Assembly: GCA_028408795.1 (NCBI GenBank)
Contig: JAOOLP010000013.1
Coordinates: 1-22,072, forward strand
Origin: Candidatus Pelagibacter sp.
GTDB lineage: Bacteria > Pseudomonadota > Alphaproteobacteria > Pelagibacterales > Pelagibacteraceae
DNA length: 22,072 bases
Direction: 5' to 3'
Part shown: one piece after another, positions 1-7,423 of the stretch
Numbering within the stretch: the stretch's first letter is position 1
Layout of the letters: each line of letters opens with the position of its first letter
Position numbers and translations under genes: made by a program
The notes under the pieces: model-generated
What the model was told of the DNA's origin: nothing
Seen by the model: only the letters and a program-made list of their open reading frames with translations
The model's database searches: none

Positions 1-339
1 GTTTCCATTAGGTACGTAAATATTAATTAACTCAATTTTTTTTTTCTTTAGTTGAATTTCACCTGAAATTATTCTTGATTGTTTCAAGTCATCTTCGATT
101 AAATTTTTGTTAATTTTGTTAACTTTTTCTTTTGATACTATAGCAACTCCATTGTAACTTTTTTGTCCAAAAACATAAGACTCATATCCAATTTTTTTAA
201 AATCCTCATACGGAAAATATTCATCCTGAGTTTTAATTTCTTGAAGAAGAAGTATGCCAGGCTTAGCTTGATTAATATAATTCAGGATATTATTAATTCT
301 TGCTCTTACAGAATTAACGTTCCAAGAAATAATTTTCAT
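1..339 (-). CDS. xthA: Exodeoxyribonuclease III, N-terminal part (cut by window edge)
   Basis: This frame opens with ATG at 339 and runs off the left edge, giving 113 N-terminal residues. The start MKIISWNVNSVRARI, LLLQEIKT (Glu34, the metal-binding Glu position of exonuclease III), YNGVAIVSK near 62-70 and NIYVPNGN at the edge are standard for the ExoIII/AP-endonuclease family. Family members cut DNA at abasic sites and degrade 3' ends in base-excision repair, in the cytoplasm. The gene lies directly behind erpA, and the two share one base (TGATG), so translational coupling is likely. About 150 C-terminal residues, including the usual catalytic Asp and His, lie outside the window. Identity is very likely; intactness cannot be judged. 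Confidence 0.93.
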   Translation of the reverse strand, partial: MKIISWNVNSVRARINNILNYINQAKPGILLLQEIKTQDEYFPYEDFKKIGYESYVFGQKSYNGVAIVSKEKVNKINKNLIEDDLKQSRIISGEIQLKKKKIELINIYVPNGN

Positions 340-653
340 CAAATTGAAAAAGATAAACCGCAACCGCAAGATGATGATGCTTTAGGGTTTTCTATAACAA
401 ATGACTCACCAATCATTTCTTTTTTAAAATCAATTACTGATCCATTTATAATATCTAAGGATTCTTTATCTATAACAGCATTATCAAATACAACGTCCTC
501 ATTATTTACTTTATCATCAAAACTAAAATCATATTTAAATCCTGAGCAACCACCACCTTTAACAGTAATTCTAAAAAAATTTTTAGATTGATCGCTGTTA
601 ATAATCTTTTTTATTTGATCCAAAGCTCTATTTGTAAATTCTATTTTTTTCAT
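339..653 (-). CDS. erpA: A-type iron-sulfur cluster carrier (HesB/IscA family, ErpA-like)
   Basis: A 104-aa protein of normal family length. The three cluster-binding cysteines are present: Cys36 in GGGCSGF, and Cys96 and Cys98 in SSSCGCG. A-type carriers accept an Fe-S cluster from a scaffold and pass it to target enzymes in the cytoplasm. I prefer ErpA over IscA or SufA because it pairs with xthA and lies divergent to dgt, an arrangement I recall from alphaproteobacteria, and because no isc or suf genes are near; the subtype is inference. A good promoter (TTGCAT, 17 bases, TATACT) lies just upstream. A perfect palindrome covers the likely transcription start and the start codon, so regulation, perhaps by iron or Fe-S status, is plausible. 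Confidence 0.92.
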   Translation of the reverse strand: MKKIEFTNRALDQIKKIINSDQSKNFFRITVKGGGCSGFKYDFSFDDKVNNEDVVFDNAVIDKESLDIINGSVIDFKKEMIGESFVIENPKASSSCGCGLSFSI

Positions 654-667
654 AATAAGTTATTATG
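651..667. promoter_or_regulatory. Perfect palindrome at the erpA start, candidate operator
   Basis: CATAATAAGTTATTATG has 8-base arms around a single central G (659) with no mismatch. It begins on the erpA start codon and covers the predicted erpA transcription start, a usual place for a repressor site. It also lies between erpA and dgt and could affect both. The regulator is unknown; the composition is broadly like AT-rich Fur-type sites but matches no consensus I can state with confidence. Short AT palindromes do arise by chance in such DNA. Confidence 0.4.
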
Positions 668-668
668 T

Positions 669-697
669 AGTATATATTTTAATAAGAAATTATGCAA
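669..697 (-). promoter_or_regulatory. Predicted sigma70-type promoter of erpA-xthA
   Basis: On the minus strand, TTGCAT (692-697) and TATACT (669-674) are separated by exactly 17 bases, close to the sigma70 consensus. The -35 box overlaps the start codon of the divergent dgt gene. Transcription would begin near 661-663, inside the palindrome at 651-667. The prediction is from sequence only. Confidence 0.5.
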
Positions 698-1822
698 AAA
701 AATAGGCTTTCAAATTTATCAGTATCAGCGATCTCAAAAGGAAGATATAACCTAGAAAAAAAAAGTAATTTCAGAACATCTTATCAGCGTGATAGAGATA
801 GAATAATTCATTCAACTGCTTTCAGAAGATTAAAACATAAAACACAAGTTTTCATAAATACTACCGGAGATCACTATAGAACTAGAATAACACACTCCTT
901 AGAAGTTGCTCAAATAGCTAGAACTTTAGCTAAATTTTTTAATTTAAATGAGGATTTGTGCGAAACTTTAAGTTTAGCACATGATTTAGGCCATACTCCA
1001 TTTGGTCATGCTGGCGAAGAAGCTTTAAATGAGTGTATGTCAGAGCATGGTGGTTTTGATCATAATATTCAAACTATTAGAATTGTTACACTTTTAGAAA
1101 ATAAATATTATAATTTTAAAGGATTAAATTTAACTTTTGAAACACTGGATGGGTTGATAAAACATAATGGACCAATAAAAAACACTATTAAGTTTGATAC
1201 AATTTTAGGAAGAAATTTTTTTAGAAAGAAAATTAATTTTCAAAATAGCCCATCATTAGAAGCTCAAATAGCTTCAATATCAGATGATATTGCTTACAAC
1301 AGTCATGACCTAGAGGATGGTTTACGTGCAAAATTATTCTCACTTAAAGATATAGAGAATATTCCAATCTTAGACTTAATTATTAAGAGACATAAAAATA
1401 GATTTAAAAAATTTTCTGAGGATTTAGTTTTAAGACAAATTATAAGAGAAATAATTAATGAAATGGTGCAAGATATAATCTTAAATACAGAAAAAAAATT
1501 AAAGAAAAATAAAATTAATAACCTAAATGATGTATATAAGTCTAAATACCCTATAGTTGGCTTTTCTAATAAAATGAAATTATTTGACCTAAATATTAAA
1601 AGATTTTTAAAACAAAGAATGTATTTCCACAAAGAGGTGTTAAAAAAAACTAATTTAGGTAAAAAGATAGTCAAAAGCCTATTCTACGAAATCAAAAGAA
1701 AACCAAATAAATTTTTAAAAATAAAAATTACGAAAAAAACTGATACAAATAGAGTTATTAGTGATTTTATAGCTGGAATGACAGATAGATTTGCAATAAA
1801 TCTATACAATAAATCAAAATGA
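692..1822 (+). CDS. dgt: Deoxyguanosinetriphosphate triphosphohydrolase-like protein (HD domain)
   Basis: A 376-aa HD-superfamily phosphohydrolase. Dgt-type enzymes split dNTPs into nucleoside and triphosphate and help set dNTP pools. The metal-site pattern is visible: His68 in RITHSLEVAQIA, His97-Asp98 in LAHDLGHTPFGH, and an Asp at 198/199 in SDDIAYNSHDLEDG. RRLKHKTQVF near 45-54 and YQRDRDRIIHSTAFRR just before it are typical of the bacterial Dgt-like group. The ATG at 692 gives the expected N terminus; only a weak AAGAA precedes it. The stop overlaps the argS start as ATGA. A run of nine A's at 756-764 is a possible slippage site but the frame is intact. True substrate preference among dNTPs cannot be read from sequence. 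Confidence 0.93.
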   Translation: MQKNRLSNLSVSAISKGRYNLEKKSNFRTSYQRDRDRIIHSTAFRRLKHKTQVFINTTGDHYRTRITHSLEVAQIARTLAKFFNLNEDLCETLSLAHDLGHTPFGHAGEEALNECMSEHGGFDHNIQTIRIVTLLENKYYNFKGLNLTFETLDGLIKHNGPIKNTIKFDTILGRNFFRKKINFQNSPSLEAQIASISDDIAYNSHDLEDGLRAKLFSLKDIENIPILDLIIKRHKNRFKKFSEDLVLRQIIREIINEMVQDIILNTEKKLKKNKINNLNDVYKSKYPIVGFSNKMKLFDLNIKRFLKQRMYFHKEVLKKTNLGKKIVKSLFYEIKRKPNKFLKIKITKKTDTNRVISDFIAGMTDRFAINLYNKSK

Positions 1823-3543
1823 ATATATTTGAAGAATACCTCAATCTAATAAAGAAATTGATTTTAAAAAATCAAAAAAATCTTAAGCTTAAAAATATTA
1901 ATGAATTTAAAGGTGTTGTGGTTGAAATTCCTCCTCCAAATTTTGATTGCGATTTGTCTTCAAATGTTTGTTTAATTTTGGGTAAAGGCAATAAGATTGA
2001 TCCCAAAAATTTAGCTAAACAAATTGAAGATTTGATGAAAAAATATATTGAAGAATTTGAAATAATTGAAGTTGCCGGCCCAGGATTTTTAAACATAAAA
2101 TTATCTAATAAAGCATTAGTAAAAAATATTAATAAAATTTTAGAAAATAAAGAAATTTATGGAAAAAAAAATTCCAATAATAGTTACAATATTGAATTTG
2201 TATCTGCTAATCCAACAGGACCAATGCACGTTGGTCATTGTAGGGGAGCTATTTATGGAGATGTTTTGGCTAATTTGCTTAAATTTAATGGCAACAAAGT
2301 AACTAAAGAGTATTATATAAATGATTATGGAAACCAAATATTAAACTTTACAAAGTCTGTTTTTTTAAGAATACGAGAAATCAAATACACAGAAAAATTT
2401 GTTCCTAATAAAAATCTTTATCCAGGAAAATATATAATTCAAATAAGTGAAAAAATAATTAATTCACATAAAAATGAAAAATTTAATAATTTTGAAGATT
2501 CCTTTGAGTTATTAAAAAAAGAGTCACTCAAACATTCAATGAATTTAATAAAATCTGATTTAAAAAAACTTGGTATTGAACACAATAATTTTTTTTCAGA
2601 GTCAGAGTTAGTAAAAAATAAACTTGTAGATAAAGCGGTTGATAAATTAAAAAAACAAAATTATGTTTCTTATGGATATTTGCAGCCACCAAAAGGTGAA
2701 ACTGATACAGATTGGAAAAAAACTAAAAGACTTATTTTCAAATCTTCAAAATTTGGAGATGATGCTGACAGAGCTATACAAAAAAATGATGGTAGTTGGA
2801 CTTATTTCGCTAATGATATTGCTTACCACATGAATAAAGTTGAGAGAAAATACGATTATTTAATTAATGTCCTTGGTGCTGATCATACAGGTTATAAGAA
2901 AAGAATAGAGGCAGCTGTTAGCGCTCTTTCTGAAAATAAAGTAAGATTAAACTGTAAGGTTTGCCAGCTCGTAAAGTTATTCAAAAATGGAAAACCTTTC
3001 AAGATGTCTAAAAGGGCAGGTGAATTTATTTCAGCAAATGAATTATTAAATGAAGTAGATAAAGACTCTTTGAGATTTATGATGTTAAATAGAAGTAATG
3101 ACGTCGAACTAGATTTTGATTTTACTAAAGTTTTAGAGAAAAATAAAGATAATCCAGTTTACTATGTTCAGTATTCATTTGCTAGAATTAGTTCAGTATT
3201 TAGATCAATTAATATAATTAACACAAAAAAAAATTTAATTAAATCCGATGAATTTAAGGTAAATGATTTTGAAAAAAAGATTATAAAAAAAATTTTTGAA
3301 TGGCCAAAAATTGTTGAGGCAGCATCGAATAAGTATGAGCCACATAGAATTCCTTATTATCTTTATGAGCTTGCTACTTTATTTCATTCATACTGGAGTA
3401 AAGGAAATGAGGATCATAATTATAAAATATTAGAAAATGGAAAAATAAAAAACCCCGCTACTCTAACTACATTAATCTTAATCTCTATTGTTTTACAAAG
3501 AGGCATGAATATTCTTGGAGTATCATTGCCAGAAAAGATGTAA
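1819..3543 (+). CDS. argS: Arginyl-tRNA synthetase
   Basis: A 574-aa class I aminoacyl-tRNA synthetase of normal ArgRS length that charges tRNA-Arg with arginine in the cytoplasm. The signature HVGH lies at 137-140 within SANPTGPMHVGHCRGA, the KMSKR loop at 395-399 (PFKMSKRAGEF), and the C terminus ends ILGVSLPEKM, resembling the usual conserved LGV-x-x-PE-x-M ending. The N-terminal Add-1 domain covers about the first 100 residues, and the helical anticodon-binding DALR domain is at the C-terminal end. ArgRS often has a degenerate KMSKS; here the motif is well kept. ATGA overlap with dgt and TAATG overlap with the next gene indicate coupled translation. Confidence 0.97.
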   Translation: MNIFEEYLNLIKKLILKNQKNLKLKNINEFKGVVVEIPPPNFDCDLSSNVCLILGKGNKIDPKNLAKQIEDLMKKYIEEFEIIEVAGPGFLNIKLSNKALVKNINKILENKEIYGKKNSNNSYNIEFVSANPTGPMHVGHCRGAIYGDVLANLLKFNGNKVTKEYYINDYGNQILNFTKSVFLRIREIKYTEKFVPNKNLYPGKYIIQISEKIINSHKNEKFNNFEDSFELLKKESLKHSMNLIKSDLKKLGIEHNNFFSESELVKNKLVDKAVDKLKKQNYVSYGYLQPPKGETDTDWKKTKRLIFKSSKFGDDADRAIQKNDGSWTYFANDIAYHMNKVERKYDYLINVLGADHTGYKKRIEAAVSALSENKVRLNCKVCQLVKLFKNGKPFKMSKRAGEFISANELLNEVDKDSLRFMMLNRSNDVELDFDFTKVLEKNKDNPVYYVQYSFARISSVFRSINIINTKKNLIKSDEFKVNDFEKKIIKKIFEWPKIVEAASNKYEPHRIPYYLYELATLFHSYWSKGNEDHNYKILENGKIKNPATLTTLILISIVLQRGMNILGVSLPEKM

Positions 3544-3806
3544 TGAAAAATATTATTAATTTTTTTTTGGTTACAATAATTTTTTTATTTTTTTTAAATA
3601 TAATTAATTATTACCTTTCAGAAAAAAATATAAAAGAAACAAATTTAAACAGAATCAACATAAACGAAATTTTAAAAAAAAAATCTTTAAATTTACCGGT
3701 AATAAAAAGCGATACTGATAATGTAATAGAATTTAACACTACGTATTCAGAAGAAATAAAAAATGATAAAACTAGAAGTTTTTGGAATTTGCTTGAAATT
3801 AAATGA
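3543..3806 (+). CDS. Small membrane-anchored protein of unknown function, possible SPOR-protein remnant
   Basis: An 87-aa protein whose start overlaps the argS stop (TAATG) and whose stop overlaps the nagZ start (ATGA), so the frame is held tightly in the operon. Residues about 6-24 form one hydrophobic segment after a short Lys-containing N terminus, implying a single membrane anchor with the rest outside the cytoplasm. The remainder is polar and has no domain I recognise. In many alphaproteobacteria the gene between argS and nagZ encodes a membrane-anchored SPOR-domain (peptidoglycan-binding) protein; from memory such proteins carry a P-x-I-x-A-D-like stretch before the SPOR domain, which LPVIKSD at 51-57 resembles. 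I infer a homolog reduced to its anchor and linker. It could instead be an unrelated small protein. Confidence 0.72.
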   Translation: MKNIINFFLVTIIFLFFLNIINYYLSEKNIKETNLNRININEILKKKSLNLPVIKSDTDNVIEFNTTYSEEIKNDKTRSFWNLLEIK

Positions 3807-4747
3807 AAACAAAAGCGATTATAATTAGTATTAACGGTTTAACGTTAAATAAAAAAGAAAAAAAAATTTTATTGAATAATAAACCATGGGGCTTGATACT
3901 TTTTAAAAGAAATATTAAATCTTTAAAACAAGTAAAGCGCTTAATTATTAATATAAGACAAATTACTAAAGATAAATATTTACCAATTTTGATCGATGAG
4001 GAGGGCGGCACTGTTACCAGAATAAGTCGTATAATTAAACATGATCTTTATCAAAAGTTATTTGGGGATATTTTCAAATTTAATTCAAAAGTTTCAACTA
4101 AAATGTATAAAGAATATATATTGAATGTAATCAGTTTTTTAAAAAATATTGGAGTTAATATTAATACTGTTCCTGTGCTTGATGTTTTAAGAAAAGATAC
4201 AAATAAAATAATTGGAAATAGAAGTTTTTCAGATGATAAAGAAATTGTAAAGAAATTAGGTGAAGTATGTATAAAATATTACCAAATAAATAAGATTGGT
4301 ACTGTTATTAAACATATTCCTGGTCATGGATGTTCTAGCTTAGATAGTCATAAAAAGTTGCCAAAAGTTAATCTGAATTTTCAGCATTTAGATGATATAG
4401 ATTTTTTTCCTTTTAAGAATAGTCACTCTAGATTCGCTATGACAGCTCACATTCTTTATCGAAAATTAGATAAGTTTAATGTCGCCACATTCTCGAAAAA
4501 AATTATTCAAAATATAATTAGAAAAAAATTGAGATTTAAAGGTATTTTAATTTCAGATGATATTTCTATGAAAGCTTTAAAATACGATTTAATAACCAAT
4601 GCAAAAAAAGCATTAGCCGCCGGTTGTAATATTGTTTTATATTGTGGCGGTAAACATAAAGAAACTTATAAATTAATGAAAGAAGTTCCTTATTTAGATA
4701 AGTTTACTTCAAAAAAAACTTCAGAATTTTACAAATTTTTAAGATAA
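3803..4747 (+). CDS. nagZ: Beta-N-acetylhexosaminidase, NagZ family
   Basis: A 314-aa glycoside hydrolase family 3 protein. NagZ removes N-acetylglucosamine from anhydro-muropeptides during cytoplasmic wall recycling. Visible signatures are IDEEGGTVTRI at 64-74, IGNRSFSDD near 137, the flexible His loop KHIPGHG at 170-176 followed by DSHKKLP at 181-187, and GILISDDISMKAL near 247-259, whose first Asp (252) is the family's nucleophile position. There is no signal peptide, consistent with the cytoplasm. It is slightly shorter than many NagZ proteins (about 330-340 aa). The start overlaps the stop of the 87-aa gene as ATGA. Placement before scpA is typical of alphaproteobacteria. Confidence 0.94.
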   Translation: MKTKAIIISINGLTLNKKEKKILLNNKPWGLILFKRNIKSLKQVKRLIINIRQITKDKYLPILIDEEGGTVTRISRIIKHDLYQKLFGDIFKFNSKVSTKMYKEYILNVISFLKNIGVNINTVPVLDVLRKDTNKIIGNRSFSDDKEIVKKLGEVCIKYYQINKIGTVIKHIPGHGCSSLDSHKKLPKVNLNFQHLDDIDFFPFKNSHSRFAMTAHILYRKLDKFNVATFSKKIIQNIIRKKLRFKGILISDDISMKALKYDLITNAKKALAAGCNIVLYCGGKHKETYKLMKEVPYLDKFTSKKTSEFYKFLR

Positions 4748-4756
4748 AATAATCAA

Positions 4757-5491
4757 ATGGAATCAAAAAATAATGAACAAATTTCAATAGATATTCCAAA
4801 TTATAGTGGACCATTAGAAGTACTTTTAGATCTGGCTAAGACGCAAAAAGTTGATTTAGCCGAAATATCAATTACCAAATTAGCAGATCAATTTTTGAGT
4901 TTTATTAAAAATAAAGAAAATCTGAACTTGGAAACAGCCTCAGAATTTCTTCTAATGGCTACTTGGCTAGCTTATTTAAAATCAAAATTATTATTGCCTG
5001 AAGATGAAGATGATGATTTTAAAGCAATTGAAGTTGCTGAAAAATTAAAGTTGCAATTAAAAAAATTGGAATTAATTCGTATTTTGTCAGATCAAATGTT
5101 GCAGAAAAATAGGCTCGGAGTCCATATTTTTACTAGAGGTATGAAGGGTGGAATAAAATCAATTTATACCTCAAAGTACGATCTTTCTCTTTATGAGCTT
5201 TTAAAAACTTACGCCAATATACAAACACAAAAATCTTTTCAAACTATAAATATTCCTAAGCTACCTGTTTTTACTACCGAAGAAGGCATCAAACAAATTC
5301 AAAGTAGATTAAAAGAAATTGAAGATTGGATGGACATCATGAGTCTTATTCCAAAATATTATTATAATAATAAGATGAAAAAAACTGGACTTGCAGGAAT
5401 ATTTGCTGCTTCGCTTGAACTTTCTAAAGAAGGAGTTATAAAAATATCACAAGAAGAAATATTCAAAAAAGTTATGATAAAGAAAACATAG
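4757..5491 (+). CDS. scpA: Segregation and condensation protein A
   Basis: A 244-aa kleisin-like protein. ScpA bridges the SMC ATPase heads and, with ScpB, forms the condensin-like complex that compacts and segregates the chromosome. The N-terminal motif YSGPLEVLLDLAKTQKVDLA (16-35) is the hallmark of the family, followed by ASEFLLMATWLAYLKSKLLLP (62-82), typical of the helical SMC-neck-binding part. The C-terminal region forms the winged-helix end. The ATG at 4757 is ten bases after the nagZ stop, and scpB begins four bases after this stop, so all are probably on one transcript. The SMC gene is not in the window. Confidence 0.94.
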   Translation: MESKNNEQISIDIPNYSGPLEVLLDLAKTQKVDLAEISITKLADQFLSFIKNKENLNLETASEFLLMATWLAYLKSKLLLPEDEDDDFKAIEVAEKLKLQLKKLELIRILSDQMLQKNRLGVHIFTRGMKGGIKSIYTSKYDLSLYELLKTYANIQTQKSFQTINIPKLPVFTTEEGIKQIQSRLKEIEDWMDIMSLIPKYYYNNKMKKTGLAGIFAASLELSKEGVIKISQEEIFKKVMIKKT

Positions 5492-5495
5492 ATTT

Positions 5496-6182
5496 ATGAA
5501 AAATAAAAAAAAATCAAATGTATATTCCTTTCAATCTAAAGATACAAAAATTGAGAGACAAATCGAAGCTATACTTTTTGCTGCATCAGAACCTTTAGAT
5601 GTTGAGACTATTGAAAGCAGAATTAAAACAAATTCTAATATTCTTGCAATTTTAAAAAAACTAAAAATTCATTATAAAAGTAGAGGAATAAATTTAATCT
5701 GTATTAAAAATAAATGGTCTTTTAGGACTGCTGAAGATCTATCCAAACTAATGTCACTTCAAAAATCAACACAAAAAAAACTTTCAAAAGCAACAATCGA
5801 AACTTTGTCTATAATTGTGTACCATCAACCAGTTACTAGATCTGAAATTGAGGAAATAAGAGGAGTGTCTTTTGCCTCTAATACTCTAGATACTTTACTT
5901 GAGCTAGATTGGGTGAGACCATCTGGAAGAAAAGATGTTCCTGGTAGACCAATTCAATACTCAACTACTGAAAATTTTTTAAATCATTTTAATATACAAA
6001 ATTTATCTGATTTGCCTACAGTAGATGAACTTGGTTCAGCTGGACTAATTGATACTTCAACGATAGATCAATCTATTTTTGGAACTGGCAAATTTTTTAA
6101 AGAACAGGCAATAAGTAAAAAACAAAATATTTACGAAGATATTGATGAAGCAATAAATAAGGCTCCTGAAACAGACAAATAA
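5496..6182 (+). CDS. scpB: Segregation and condensation protein B
   Basis: A 228-aa protein with the two winged-helix modules of ScpB, the dimeric partner that binds ScpA in the SMC complex. The first module starts at IERQIEAILFAASEPLD (about 19-35), and the second carries LSIIVYHQPVTRSEIEEIRG near 104-123 and RKDVPGRPIQYSTTENFLNHF near 142-162, the best-conserved part of the family. The Lys-rich N terminus and the acidic tail after about 200 are probably disordered. It directly follows scpA, as usual. It is the last gene before the tat genes, with a 41-base gap. Confidence 0.93.
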   Translation: MKNKKKSNVYSFQSKDTKIERQIEAILFAASEPLDVETIESRIKTNSNILAILKKLKIHYKSRGINLICIKNKWSFRTAEDLSKLMSLQKSTQKKLSKATIETLSIIVYHQPVTRSEIEEIRGVSFASNTLDTLLELDWVRPSGRKDVPGRPIQYSTTENFLNHFNIQNLSDLPTVDELGSAGLIDTSTIDQSIFGTGKFFKEQAISKKQNIYEDIDEAINKAPETDK

Positions 6183-6185
6183 AGA

Positions 6186-6219
6186 TATATATTTAGTTTA
6201 AATTGTTGTATATATTTAG
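6186..6219 (+). repeat. Direct repeat pair upstream of tatA
   Basis: TATATATTTAG occurs at 6186-6196 and again at 6209-6219, a spacing of 23 bases, in the short gap before tatA. The second copy supplies the only Shine-Dalgarno-like bases (TTAGG) before the tatA start. It may mark a promoter or regulator site, or may be chance in AT-rich DNA. Confidence 0.4.
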
Positions 6220-6223
6220 GCTT

Positions 6224-6421
6224 ATGGGAATTAGTTTTTGGCAAATAGCAATTGTAGTTGTAATCGTAGTTTTACTTTTTGGCAGAGGTAAAATATCTAG
6301 TTTAATGGGCGATGTAGCAAAAGGTATTAAAAGTTTCAAGAAAGGTATGTCTGACGATAACTCTTCAAACAACGACGAAAATAAAAGTAATTCTGACAGT
6401 ACAGACACCGATAATAAATAA
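6224..6421 (+). CDS. tatA: Sec-independent protein translocase subunit TatA
   Basis: A 65-aa protein from ATG 6224. The start gives [20 protein letters not shown], matching the usual TatA opening; a TTG at 6203 would add seven residues that do not fit the family. After the membrane helix (about 5-19) comes the [24 protein letters not shown] amphipathic segment with its Phe-Gly hinge, then an Asp/Ser/Asn-rich tail. TatA oligomers open the route for folded proteins with twin-arginine signals across the inner membrane. Genes tatB and tatC follow at once. One likely client, the M48 lipoprotein at 20402-21235, is in this window. Confidence 0.93.
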   Translation: MGISFWQIAIVVVIVVLLFGRGKISSLMGDVAKGIKSFKKGMSDDNSSNNDENKSNSDSTDTDNK

Positions 6422-6426
6422 TCAAA

Positions 6427-6660
6427 ATGCCTCAAATTGGTTGGTTAGAGATATTAGCAGTTGTTATCATTGCAATATTGGTTTTAGGTCCTAAGGAATT
6501 TCCTATAGCTCTTAAAAAAATTGGTTCTTATATAGGAAAAATTAAAAATACCTTCAGTAATTTTCAAAAAGAAATATCAAAAGCTACTAGCGAAATAGAT
6601 ATTGATAAAAATTCAACTGAAAAAAAAGAAATAAAAAAAGAAGATAGTATCAATGACTGA
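6427..6660 (+). CDS. tatB: Sec-independent protein translocase subunit TatB
   Basis: A 77-aa protein. The opening MPQIGWLEILAVVIIAILVLGPKEFP has the membrane helix (about 5-20) and the Gly-Pro-Lys hinge with following Pro that separate TatB from TatA. The helix is followed by an amphipathic helix and a Lys/Glu-rich tail. TatB works with TatC in recognising twin-arginine signals. At 77 aa it is much shorter than common TatB proteins of 130-180 aa, keeping little beyond the hairpin-like functional core, as expected in a streamlined genome. It starts five bases after tatA and overlaps tatC by eight bases. Confidence 0.92.
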   Translation: MPQIGWLEILAVVIIAILVLGPKEFPIALKKIGSYIGKIKNTFSNFQKEISKATSEIDIDKNSTEKKEIKKEDSIND

Positions 6661-7423
6661 TCCAAACTCTTTTACAAGTCATTTTACAGAACTTAGGTCC
6701 AGACTTATTAAGTCGATAGTGTTTATTTTTATAGTATTTATTATCTCGTATATTTTCGCAGAATACATATATAATTTTTTAGTAGAGCCTTACGCAGAAG
6801 CTGTTAAAGATGATTCTAAGTCAAGAAGACTAATTTTTACTGCATTACATGAGACTTTTATAACTTATTTAAAAGTTGCTTTTTTTTCAGCAATTTTTCT
6901 AGGAAGTCCTGTTTTATTGATACAAATTTATAAATTCATCGCTCCAGGTTTATATAAGAATGAAAAAAAGGCTATCTTGCCATATCTAATTTTTACACCT
7001 ATTCTTTTTTTAGTTGGTGGATTATTAGTGTATTACTTAATTATGCCTCTAGCAATAAAATTTTTTTTATCATTCGAGTCAATTGGTTCTGATAGCACTT
7101 TACCAATTCAACTTGAAGCTAAAGTAAACGAATACCTCTCTTTAATTATGAGATTAATTTTTGCTTTTGGAATTAGTTTTCAACTTCCAATTCTACTAAA
7201 TTTATTAGCAAAAATTGGAGTAGTTAATTCAAATTATCTTAAAAAATCTAGGAGGTATGTAATAGTTATAATTTTTTCTATCGCAGCAATTTTAACTCCA
7301 CCTGATCCAATTACACAAATTGGTCTAGCTATACCTTTATTATTACTTTATGAACTATCAATTATTACAGTTAAATTTACAGAGAAAAAAAAAGAAAATT
7401 TAGAAAATTTGAAAGATGCATAA
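6653..7423 (+). CDS. tatC: Sec-independent protein translocase subunit TatC
   Basis: A 256-aa polytopic inner-membrane protein of normal TatC length that binds twin-arginine signal peptides. The N-terminal signal-binding motif HFTELRSRL (10-18) with the conserved Glu13 is present. About six hydrophobic segments can be traced, and the region LTPPDPITQIGLAIPLLLLYELSI near the end of the protein is typical of the fifth and sixth helices. It overlaps tatB by eight bases at the start and serS by eight bases at the end, which suggests coupled translation along the tat-serS stretch. Confidence 0.96.
   Translation: MTDPNSFTSHFTELRSRLIKSIVFIFIVFIISYIFAEYIYNFLVEPYAEAVKDDSKSRRLIFTALHETFITYLKVAFFSAIFLGSPVLLIQIYKFIAPGLYKNEKKAILPYLIFTPILFLVGGLLVYYLIMPLAIKFFLSFESIGSDSTLPIQLEAKVNEYLSLIMRLIFAFGISFQLPILLNLLAKIGVVNSNYLKKSRRYVIVIIFSIAAILTPPDPITQIGLAIPLLLLYELSIITVKFTEKKKENLENLKDA

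Noticed and set aside
163..591. 142-aa plus-strand frame opposite xthA and erpA
   Set aside because: It is antisense to two clearly identified genes, has low-complexity Ser/Ile/Phe composition, and its 5' half lies opposite the exonuclease III frame. It is a shadow frame.
3543..3806. A frameshifted full-length SPOR gene at the 87-aa locus
   Set aside because: The nagZ start overlaps the stop of this frame, and nagZ is intact from there, so there is no sequence left that could hold a SPOR domain in another frame.
6203..6223. Upstream TTG start for tatA adding seven residues
   Set aside because: The TatA family begins almost exactly at the ATG at 6224 (MGISFWQ), and the added residues have no family counterpart.
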